From: Candidatus Rifleibacteriota bacterium
GTDB taxonomy: Bacteria; Riflebacteria; Ozemobacteria; Ozemobacterales; Ozemobacteraceae
Length of the DNA: 42,564 nucleotides
Direction: 5' to 3'
Assembly: GCA_029565415.1 (NCBI GenBank)
Contig: JAKQOH010000226.1
Location: forward strand, 1-42,564
The stretch's first letter is position 1; every line of letters begins with the position of its first letter. Positions 8,961 through 16,173 of this stretch are shown here, one piece after another. Under the pieces are notes generated by a model, which saw only the letters and a list, made by a program, of their open reading frames with translations, did no database searches and had not been told where the DNA came from. A program made the translations under genes and the position numbers.

Positions 8961-10472
8961 TCACTTCGTGGTGGCGAGGTTGGCCATCGCTTCTTCGATG
9001 ACCTTCGCGTTGTCGATCGACATCTCCTTCGTGCGCAGCGTCTCGACCTTGCTCTTGCCGAAGTTGAACACCTGCTTGTTGGCCTCGTAGGCCTTGATCT
9101 TCTTCTCGATCGAGCTGTCGTTCATCCATTGCAGGTCGCACTTGGCATACTCGGCCTTGATCTGTTCCATTTCCTTGCACTTGGCATCGATCATCTTCTC
9201 GAGATCGGCCCGCGCCTCCCCCGTCTTCTCGTTGAGCCGGAGGTCGTTGGCGAGATTCGCGCGCAGCTCCTCGGTCGTGGCCGGATACTGGTCGATCAGC
9301 CTGGTGAACTGCTTCATCTTCTCCGGGTCTTTCTTGTCCTCTTCGCTCAGCTTTTCCATCGCTTTCTCGATTTGCCGGTCGGCGAGCTTCATCTCGTAGG
9401 CCTTCTTCTGGGCCGACGCCTGCTCTTTCTGTGATGCGTTCTTCTCGTCATATATCGTGTCAAATGATTTCCCGAAGAACTCCTTCTCATCCTCCTGGAT
9501 CTTCTTGTCGACTTCCTGGATGATTTTGTCCGCCTCGTCGGAGGGCCGTTGGCCCTTGGCCGGCAGGCCGTTCTCAGGGCATTCAATATCGGCAAGTTTA
9601 TTCCGCATCGTCGTGGCGAACTCGACGTCGGGGTCGGTGCCGGTCAGCCAGCCGAAGGCGTAGTTGTACCACTTCTTGCCGGTGTCGACGTCCTTGATCT
9701 GGTTGTTCAACTCCTTCAGGTCGGAATTGGCCTGTTTGATCGTATCCTGCTGCACCGTGGACATCTCGTCGAGCTGTTCCTTGGTGAGGTTCTTCAGCGA
9801 GTCGGCCGTCAGCTCCTGGTCGAACCAGTTGGATTTTTCTGCCTCCGAGAGATCCTCCTTGATCGTCGAGGCGGTCTGCAGGTTGCTGGCATACGTCTTG
9901 TTCGCGAGCTGGTAGTAATCGTCGCGCATGATGACCGAGGTGCGCTCGGTGTGCGTCAGCTCCTTCCGCGAGCCCGGCACGCGCATCTTCATGGTCACGA
10001 CCACGTCCACGCGGGCCGACTGCTGGGGATTGGCCTCGGCCTCCTCCGCGGAAAGGGTTTTGCGCGAGACGGTGACGGTCTCGACGTGACTGGAAAGCGT
10101 GCGCGGCCCTTTCCCGGCCATTTCCCGGCGCAGGAGGGGCTTGGAGAAGGTGTATTTGACGGCGATCGTCCGCTCGTTGGCGAGTTTCTCGCCCTCCATC
10201 GCTTTTTCATCTCCCGAGAACCGGTCGAACTCCATCGAGAGGGGCTCCTGGGAGATCTTGAACGTGCCGGCCTTGACGGCCTTCAGGTCGGCGGTCAGCA
10301 TCTGGATGATCAGCCGGCTGTCGTGCTGGAGCGTCTGGCGTGTCGTGGTCTGGGCCATGTTGCGCTGGGCCTGGCTCCAGAGGTTCATCGTCACGCCCAT
10401 GACGATCGAGAACAGGACGATGCTCACCATGACCTCGGTCAGGGTGAATCCGTGTCTGCGATGCGTCTTCAT
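8961..10472 (-). CDS. GspJ/PilW-like minor pseudopilin fused to a long charged coiled-coil tail
   Basis: The 503-residue protein has a class III prepilin leader, RRHG|FTLTEVMVSIVLFSIVMGV, with the Glu at mature position 5. A globular pseudopilin-like domain runs to about residue 190. Beyond it lie about 300 residues rich in Lys, Glu, Gln and Asp with heptad-like helices (for example KEQLDEMSTVQQDTIKQ and EEDKKDPEKMKQFTRL). Typical GspJ/PilW proteins have about 200 residues, so the tail is an unusual addition. It is the last gene of the minus-strand operon, 30 bp after the PilV/GspI-like gene, with GAGG before ATG 10472. It would be processed by a prepilin peptidase not encoded here. Confidence 0.8.
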   Translation of the reverse strand: MKTHRRHGFTLTEVMVSIVLFSIVMGVTMNLWSQAQRNMAQTTTRQTLQHDSRLIIQMLTADLKAVKAGTFKISQEPLSMEFDRFSGDEKAMEGEKLANERTIAVKYTFSKPLLRREMAGKGPRTLSSHVETVTVSRKTLSAEEAEANPQQSARVDVVVTMKMRVPGSRKELTHTERTSVIMRDDYYQLANKTYASNLQTASTIKEDLSEAEKSNWFDQELTADSLKNLTKEQLDEMSTVQQDTIKQANSDLKELNNQIKDVDTGKKWYNYAFGWLTGTDPDVEFATTMRNKLADIECPENGLPAKGQRPSDEADKIIQEVDKKIQEDEKEFFGKSFDTIYDEKNASQKEQASAQKKAYEMKLADRQIEKAMEKLSEEDKKDPEKMKQFTRLIDQYPATTEELRANLANDLRLNEKTGEARADLEKMIDAKCKEMEQIKAEYAKCDLQWMNDSSIEKKIKAYEANKQVFNFGKSKVETLRTKEMSIDNAKVIEEAMANLATTK

Positions 10473-10502
10473 GCGGATGGCCTCATTTCCTGAGCCCCGT
10501 TC

Positions 10503-11000
10503 TCAGAGAAACTTCGTTTCGGGGTTGAACACCAGGGTCGCGGCCCGAAGCCGATGTTCGGGCTGGTTCGTCGCGGCTTTGCCGCCCATGTCTCGCCACT
10601 TGATCTCGGCCTCGAAGTAGATCTCGACGAGCTGGCCGGCATCGTTCTTCGAGCCGGTCATGTTCGCCTCGATCCAGAACTCCCGGTCGTCGGCCTTCTT
10701 CTGCTCGTCGAGCGCCGCGACCGTCTCGGGATAATACTTCGCGGGCACGGCGAACGGCTTTTCCTGCATCACTTCCGGGCACTCCTTGACGTAGGTCGCG
10801 AACGGGACGTGCTTGACCTCCTCGATCAGCCGGTTGAGGATGGCCGCCGCCTTCGACTGGTTGCTCGTCTTGGCCGTGGCGGTGTAGTTGCCCGAGATGA
10901 GCCGCATCAGGGGAATGAAGGCGAGGGCGATGACCGCGGCGGCGACGAGGATCTCGACCAGCGTGATGCCGGTCCGGCCGGGGCGAGGTCGTGGCGTCAT
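10503..11000 (-). CDS. PilV/GspI-like minor pseudopilin
   Basis: The 165-residue protein has a prepilin motif GRTG|ITLVEILVAAAVIALAFIPL, cleaved after Gly with Glu at mature position 5. The rest is a small globular domain (KAAAILNRLIEEVKHVPFATY, then a beta-rich end). The size fits PilV/GspI. AAGGTGG lies before ATG 11000 inside the end of the upstream gene, with a 1-bp gap, so it is cotranscribed and probably coupled. Minor pseudopilins of this type usually form a tip complex with GspJ- and GspK-like partners, which are the two neighbouring genes here. Confidence 0.82.
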   Translation of the reverse strand: MTPRPRPGRTGITLVEILVAAAVIALAFIPLMRLISGNYTATAKTSNQSKAAAILNRLIEEVKHVPFATYVKECPEVMQEKPFAVPAKYYPETVAALDEQKKADDREFWIEANMTGSKNDAGQLVEIYFEAEIKWRDMGGKAATNQPEHRLRAATLVFNPETKFL

Positions 11001-11001
11001 G

Positions 11002-13884
11002 TCAGTCCACCTTCCAGGTCGACCATTTCGGGGAGAGGGTCAGATGGTACCGCCGCGGATCGAACTTGCCGGTCGAGGGGTGCAGGCTGCCGAGGGAAGC
11101 GCGCACGCGCGAGGAGATGTAGTCGATCATGACGTGGCCCTGCATGCGCATCTTGTCGACGCGGTTCGTGACCCAGTTGCCCTGGATGTTCAGCGAGGCG
11201 CTGGGCGAGACATACAGGCCGACGTTCGTGTAAACCGAGCCTTCGACCGTCCAGTTGCCGGCTTTCGTGACGACCAGGCCGCCGTTGCGGGCGATCAGGC
11301 TGAACACCGTGCGCTTGTCGGGATTTTCGGCCACCGATGCATCGTCGATGCACCGGATGTTGCAGCCGAGGTGGATGTTGCCCGAACAGACGATGATGCC
11401 CTTCCCGATGACGTTGAACGTGTCGCCTTCGGGGGGCGTGAACTCCTTCTCGTTCGAGCCGATCGAGCCCGCGATGAACGAGACGCCGTTGAGCAGGAAC
11501 GCCTTTCCCTGGGGCGTGTCGATCATGCGGTTGGGCAGATCCTTCACGAAGGCGTCGTAGTTCGGGTAGTAGTAGGTGGCTTTCTTCGCATACTGCTCGA
11601 TCGCGTAGAAGTTGGCCGGGCAGTTCACCATCTTCGCCGGATCGTAGGCCGTCAGCGCCGTGTCGGCGGCGTTCGTCTCGACGTCGAAGGGCTTGAGGAA
11701 CCACAAATTATAGTCATACTTATTTATCACCTCGTCAGAATACCAGACGGGAATCGGAATCGGGGGCACGAAGCACCACGGCGGCGGGAACGGCAGCAGC
11801 GGCAGCCGGTCGGTCTGCGTGAGGCCGATGATCGTGACGTGCCACTGGCGGTACCGCTTGGCCACCATGCCTTCGATGTCGCGGGAAAGCGTCGGGTAGA
11901 CGCTGTTCACCCCGAAAAAGTGCGTCTTGTTCTGGCCCCAGCCAAGGGTCGGCAGGGTGTAGACGCTGTTGCGGGTGCCCATCCAGGGCAGCTCGAAGTC
12001 GATGAACGCGTCGGCATCGTCGCTCTGGTCGCCGAACGCGACGGGGGCGTTGGGAAGGGCTTTGCCGAGTCCGCGCTGGGCAAGCGAGATGCCGAAGCTG
12101 ATGATGGTGCTGCTGACCTTGGAGATATCGGGGATGAAATTGATGCCGTTTTTCTTGTCCTTGTCGGGGGCTTCGGCCGGGGGCTCGGGAGCCCACCATT
12201 TGCCGGCGTTCACGCGCTTGATGCTGGAACGCCACGTTTCGCGGTTTTCCTTGTATTTGGGGTCCTTGTTGAGGAATTTCGCGTTTCCCGCGACATCCGA
12301 GGAGAAGGAGAAGCCGCGGTTGAGCTTCTCGAATTTGAGGCTCTTGATGCTCGGGATCTTGTATTTCTCTGCGTCGAGCTTTTTCGACTTCGTATAGAAG
12401 GTCATGTCGACGTTGTAGTTCGCCTGCGAGACGACCATGTCCTCATCGCGGCCGAGCATCATCAGGCCGTCGATGCCGCCGGACAGGTTCAGGAAGGTGT
12501 TGCCGATACTGTTCTGCGAGAACTGCGGCCCCTTCCAGTCACCCATCATCGAACAGTTGATGAGCAGGGGCGTTCCCGGCTCCTCGTCGCTGGCGTAATC
12601 GTCCGGCATGTAGTTGATGCGGATCTGGCCGCCGATCTCCTTGTTCTTCTCGCGCGTCTCCTTGTCCTGGATGCGGCCGCCGCTGTTGTTCACGTAGAAG
12701 CTGCCGCCGTAATCGTTGAAGTTCATCTTGTCGTTGCTGAGGTTCGCTGCAAAGAAGCTGTACAAGGGCGCCATAGGTTGTATATCGGAGACTTTGAATT
12801 CCTTCGTCGCCTCGATGCGCCGTTCCGAGAAGGTGCCGTCGTTGAAGTTGATGCGAGAGACGGATTTGATGCGGATCTCGCCGTATTTCTCGACGTGGTA
12901 TTCGAAGCCGGTCGGGACCGTGCCGATCGCGGACGGCCACAGGTCGGCCACCTTGGGGAAGAAGTTCTCGTCATACAGCCATTTGAACGGGTAGATGTTC
13001 GGCTTGTTGAATGCCTGGGCGACCATGCGGGCAATGACGTCGAGGGTGAAATAATCGTTGATTCCGAGGCCGTCCGGCCGGTTGCAGTTCGAGGCGAACT
13101 CGCTGCCCTTCGTCAGGGGTTTGACAGCCAGGTCGATGACGGGGGTCGGGTCGATCGTGGCGAGCGTGATCTCCTTGTTGATCAGCGGGATCCAGACCTT
13201 GATCGGGATGGCGAAGTTGAACAGCTTGAGCCAGTCGGGGAAATACAGCAGGAAGGCCATGCGGCCCTTGTTCTCGAGGAAATCCAGGATGTCCTGGCGG
13301 GTCGAGAACTCAATATCTATACCAGGAACTTTATATTCGCCGTCGGCCGGCTTTTTCGGGGTGATGCGGAAGGCCTTGTCGACCTCGACGGTGACCTTGA
13401 CCTCATAATCCTTCGCCCGGCCGTCGCCCATATAGGCGACCAGCTTGTCCATCGTGTCCTCGCCCTCGGGCTTGAGTCGCAGCTCCTTCATCGTGAGCTC
13501 GATCTTGTTCTTGAACGGCGTGTTGGCGAAGCCCGAGACGTCGAGCAGTTCGTCGGTTCCCAGATCCCCGCCGAAGGTGTACGGGTTGTTCGCGGCCGTC
13601 TTGAGGGGATATCGCAACAGAATCGCGAAGTTCTGCACGTTTGCGTCGGACTTGAACATGTCGGGATTGTTCATCGCCTTGCTGAGCATGTGCACGGCGC
13701 GATTGAGGCCGGCTTCGGCGAGGCAGGCGGTCTGGTCGCCCCCGAGCGAGCGGCGGGTCTGCCGGCCGCGCGAGATGGTCGAGTCGGCCAGATACAGCGA
13801 TACGAGGAAAATCAGGGACAGCATGATGACCACGACGGCGAGAATATTACCCCGCCGGCTGCCTGTCGCTGGATACCGGTTCAT
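11002..13884 (-). CDS. Very large PilX/GspK-like pilus-tip protein (960 aa)
   Basis: After a short basic start comes RRGNILAVVVIMLSLIFLVS, a PilX_N-type N-terminal helix without the canonical Glu at position 5. It is followed by ACLAEAGLNRAVHMLSKAMN, matching the A-x-AEAG-x-x-RA signature of PilX/GspK proteins. Known PilX proteins have about 200 residues and GspK about 320, so 960 is exceptional. The C-terminal 200 residues are beta-rich and repetitive (NVIGKGIIVCSGNIHLGCNI, VEGSVYTNVGLYVSPSASLN), suggesting a beta-solenoid-like module that recurs in the 705-residue paralogue at 22583. AGGAGG precedes ATG 13884. The exact function is unknown; an exported adhesin or tip role is inference. Confidence 0.78.
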   Translation of the reverse strand: MNRYPATGSRRGNILAVVVIMLSLIFLVSLYLADSTISRGRQTRRSLGGDQTACLAEAGLNRAVHMLSKAMNNPDMFKSDANVQNFAILLRYPLKTAANNPYTFGGDLGTDELLDVSGFANTPFKNKIELTMKELRLKPEGEDTMDKLVAYMGDGRAKDYEVKVTVEVDKAFRITPKKPADGEYKVPGIDIEFSTRQDILDFLENKGRMAFLLYFPDWLKLFNFAIPIKVWIPLINKEITLATIDPTPVIDLAVKPLTKGSEFASNCNRPDGLGINDYFTLDVIARMVAQAFNKPNIYPFKWLYDENFFPKVADLWPSAIGTVPTGFEYHVEKYGEIRIKSVSRINFNDGTFSERRIEATKEFKVSDIQPMAPLYSFFAANLSNDKMNFNDYGGSFYVNNSGGRIQDKETREKNKEIGGQIRINYMPDDYASDEEPGTPLLINCSMMGDWKGPQFSQNSIGNTFLNLSGGIDGLMMLGRDEDMVVSQANYNVDMTFYTKSKKLDAEKYKIPSIKSLKFEKLNRGFSFSSDVAGNAKFLNKDPKYKENRETWRSSIKRVNAGKWWAPEPPAEAPDKDKKNGINFIPDISKVSSTIISFGISLAQRGLGKALPNAPVAFGDQSDDADAFIDFELPWMGTRNSVYTLPTLGWGQNKTHFFGVNSVYPTLSRDIEGMVAKRYRQWHVTIIGLTQTDRLPLLPFPPPWCFVPPIPIPVWYSDEVINKYDYNLWFLKPFDVETNAADTALTAYDPAKMVNCPANFYAIEQYAKKATYYYPNYDAFVKDLPNRMIDTPQGKAFLLNGVSFIAGSIGSNEKEFTPPEGDTFNVIGKGIIVCSGNIHLGCNIRCIDDASVAENPDKRTVFSLIARNGGLVVTKAGNWTVEGSVYTNVGLYVSPSASLNIQGNWVTNRVDKMRMQGHVMIDYISSRVRASLGSLHPSTGKFDPRRYHLTLSPKWSTWKVD

Positions 13885-13902
13885 ACGCGCCTCCTGTTGC
13901 CG

Positions 13903-14718
13903 TCAACCGCCCGGACGGTTCGGATACACCGACTCGCTGTCGGGAAGATCGGCCGGATACAGTTTTCTGGCTTCCTCGACGGCTTTCATGAACGTCGAGA
14001 CATCGACGTTCGTTCCCATGGCAAGATTTCCTTTGACCAGCTCTTCGCGCAGCCTGCCGGGATCGACCTTGGCGAGCTGGGCGAACATCTCGGCCGCCCG
14101 CGCGACGTTATCCGCGACCGGGCCGTAGACGTTGCGGAGCTTCTGCGCGGCGAGGGCATAGTTGCGGAACGCCTTGACGAACTCGGCGACATTGCCCTGG
14201 CGCTTGTACACCTCCATCAGCCCGCCGAGCGCTTCGACCTCGAGGAACGCGTTATCCTGAGCCTGCGACAGCGCCGACTTGTAGAATCGTTCCGCTTCCG
14301 ACAGGTTGCCCTGGTCGAGGCTCGCGTTTCCCTCGATCAGTTCGGGATTCTCGGCGACCTCGGACATCTGGATGGCTTCGGGCGCCATTTCCTGCGGATA
14401 CCGCCGGTCGCGCGGGGCGGACTGGATCGCGGCCCAGGCCCGGTCGAGGTCCTTCTCGACCCCGCTCTGTTTCTGTTCGATGTGGGCCATCACGCCCCCG
14501 ATTACCGGTCCCGTTCCGGCGCTGGAAGAGGTCGAGCGGGACGGCAGAATGTCGAAGGCCGAAGTGCGGCTTTCGATGGCATGCGAGGAAAACTCCTGCT
14601 CGTCGGGGGTCTGGACCGTCGAGAAAAACAGATACAGAATCGGGACGAGCAGCAGGATACAGCCGATGAAGAACCACCGGACGTCGCTCAGGTCGATGCG
14701 GTCGTAATAACTGCTCAT
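13903..14718 (-). CDS. Single-pass membrane protein with helical (TPR-like) exterior domain
   Basis: The 271-residue protein has one membrane segment (WFFIGCILLLVPILYLFFST, about 15-34) after a short cytoplasmic tail. A low-complexity Ser/Thr-rich linker follows, then helix pairs resembling tetratricopeptide repeats (NLSEAERFYKSALSQAQDN, ALGGLMEVYKRQGNVAEFVK). It is the first gene of the minus-strand pseudopilin operon, 18 bp before the 960-residue protein, with a consensus-like promoter at 14739-14768. Such proteins can act as assembly or scaffold partners; the role here is inference and no specific family is recognised. Confidence 0.7.
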   Translation of the reverse strand: MSSYYDRIDLSDVRWFFIGCILLLVPILYLFFSTVQTPDEQEFSSHAIESRTSAFDILPSRSTSSSAGTGPVIGGVMAHIEQKQSGVEKDLDRAWAAIQSAPRDRRYPQEMAPEAIQMSEVAENPELIEGNASLDQGNLSEAERFYKSALSQAQDNAFLEVEALGGLMEVYKRQGNVAEFVKAFRNYALAAQKLRNVYGPVADNVARAAEMFAQLAKVDPGRLREELVKGNLAMGTNVDVSTFMKAVEEARKLYPADLPDSESVYPNRPGG

Positions 14719-14738
14719 GATGTGTACCTTACCCTCTG

Positions 14739-14768
14739 ATTATAGCTCTCTGGGAAGGGGGGTGTACA
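14739..14768 (-). promoter_or_regulatory. Sigma-70-like promoter of the minus-strand pseudopilin operon
   Basis: On the minus strand, TGTACA (14763-14768) is followed by an 18-nt spacer and the perfect -10 TATAAT (14739-14744). Transcription would start near 14732, shortly before the start codon at 14718. Confidence 0.65.
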
Positions 14769-14814
14769 GATTCACGAATGACGCCGGTTTCGCCGATAAC
14801 TGGAACGACCCCAT

Positions 14815-15996
14815 GTGAAATCGCATCCGACACAGACACTGCCCGGTTTCCGCCGGTGGGCGCTTCTTCCGCTGCTCATCGGTATTCTGGCGTTGGCCGG
14901 CCGGGCGTTCGGCCTGCCGGCGGCCATGGAGATCGCTCCGCCCTGCTCGCTCGAGCGCACCGAGCGCAGCACGACGACCCCTTTCGGCCCCTGGCGCGAG
15001 CGCTCCGATCAGCGGCTGAGTTACGGGCATTTCACCCCGTATCTCGGCACCGAGTTCCAGTTCCGGCACGCGATCTTCAAGCACGCATGGGGCACGAAGA
15101 CCGGGCGCGATTTCCTGTACCACGCGGCCTTTTCCGGACGGAACATGAACTCGCCGATGAGCTTCCGCGTGGGGCGCATCTGGGGCGGGAACAGCCTGTT
15201 CCGGCCCGTGGACGGCGGCTCCTGGACCTACCCGTGGGGGCGCCGGCTCTCGACGACGCTCGAAGCCGGAAGACTTGCGACCCCCGATCTGAAGGACAAG
15301 GCTGACAAACCCGGCTATTTCGAGGGGCGCCTGCAGTACCGGTTCAACGAGCAGGCCACGGTTTCAGTGGTTTCCGAGCAGGAGTGGCGCGAGAAGTATT
15401 CGGCGGCCCGGCTCGGATACGTGATCGACGGGTTGCGGCTGCTCGGCGAATACCGGTCGAGCGGGGCCACCGACACCGTGCGCATGAGCATGCAGTATTA
15501 CGACGGCAAGTGCGTCGACGTGACGGCGGATTACCGTCTCAACCGCAACGATCTCGTCGACACCGGGATCGGCCGCGCGACGGCCGGGGTCGAGTCGGGC
15601 GAGATCTATCTCGAGGGCTCGGTGGGCGGCCAGTCCTACTTCGAAAACGAGGCGTTCGAGGATCGTTCGTTCTGTGAGGGTTCGATCACCTGGGGGAACG
15701 GGCGGCGCGGGGAAAACTCGGTCGGGCTCGGCTACACGGTCGAGACCGGGGCCGCATCGGTGAGCCGGACGTTGTCGGGGACCGTCGAACGGGTCGTGAC
15801 GAAGCGGACCCGCATCGGGCTCACGCTTGCCGAGACGAAGTTCGACCAGCAGAGCGGCAGTGTGCAGAATCTCGAAAGCCGGCTTCACCGGCGCGTCGAC
15901 TGGGGATTTTATGAGCTGCGGTTTGGTCTGATCGCGGGCGGCGAGAATTCGGATCTGGAGAAAGACATCGGCATCAGGGCCGGTTACGAGTTCTGA
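14815..15996 (+). CDS. Beta-barrel-like exported (outer membrane) protein of unknown function
   Basis: The 393-residue protein starts at GTG 14815. A basic N-terminus and hydrophobic stretch (WALLPLLIGILALAGRAFG) make a signal peptide, probably cut near residue 33. The remainder is dominated by alternating hydrophobic/polar strands with Gly and aromatic ends (YFEGRLQYRFNEQATVSVVS, SVGLGYTVETGAASVSRTLS) and ends in GYEF with a terminal Phe, as in outer-membrane barrels. No family is recognised. It is divergent from the pseudopilin operon and shares its intergenic region. A weak promoter (TTCACG-18-GATAAC, 14771-14800) would give a very short leader, and no Shine-Dalgarno sequence is visible. 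Confidence 0.7.
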   Translation: MKSHPTQTLPGFRRWALLPLLIGILALAGRAFGLPAAMEIAPPCSLERTERSTTTPFGPWRERSDQRLSYGHFTPYLGTEFQFRHAIFKHAWGTKTGRDFLYHAAFSGRNMNSPMSFRVGRIWGGNSLFRPVDGGSWTYPWGRRLSTTLEAGRLATPDLKDKADKPGYFEGRLQYRFNEQATVSVVSEQEWREKYSAARLGYVIDGLRLLGEYRSSGATDTVRMSMQYYDGKCVDVTADYRLNRNDLVDTGIGRATAGVESGEIYLEGSVGGQSYFENEAFEDRSFCEGSITWGNGRRGENSVGLGYTVETGAASVSRTLSGTVERVVTKRTRIGLTLAETKFDQQSGSVQNLESRLHRRVDWGFYELRFGLIAGGENSDLEKDIGIRAGYEF

Positions 15997-16031
15997 CGAT
16001 GCTTCCGGCGGCTTCCTCTCGAGGAATTCCG

Positions 16032-16061
16032 ATCCGCAGATGACGCAGATGACGCAGATCC
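16032..16061. repeat. Solo end of the CAGATGACG repeat family
   Basis: The 30-bp run starts ATCCGCAGATGACGCAGATG, identical over its first 20 bp to the left end of the GxxExxY element at 37031, and continues with one more GACGCAGAT unit. No partner arm is seen nearby. It lies in the 177-bp gap before the ligase-ACP-HMGR gene. Confidence 0.55.
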
Positions 16062-16097
16062 ATTTTTTGCATCACCTTCTGGAATTGCATGGGGCAG

Positions 16098-16126
16098 TTG
16101 CCGGGGCGCGGCCGTTTGAGTAGACT
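16098..16126 (+). promoter_or_regulatory. Sigma-70-like promoter for the ligase-ACP-HMGR operon
   Basis: TTGCCG (16098-16103), a 17-nt spacer and TAGACT (16121-16126) lie 47 bp before the start codon. The pattern is like the promoter ahead of the ABC-F gene. Confidence 0.5.
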
Positions 16127-16173
16127 GACGGGCAGAGGACGGATCTTTCACTCAGCCCGAGGAGGCCCCCCGG

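Noticed and set aside
10888..14739. A very long open frame on the plus strand opposite the first pseudopilin operon.
   Set aside because: The opposite strand carries four genes with clear pilin motifs and ribosome binding sites. The plus-strand frame is Arg/Asp/Val-rich, typical of antisense to a GC-rich gene, and shows no domain.
16032..16061. Tandem CAGATGACG units considered as a CRISPR array.
   Set aside because: Units are about 9-11 bp, contiguous and without spacers; they belong to the inverted-repeat ends of the GxxExxY element.
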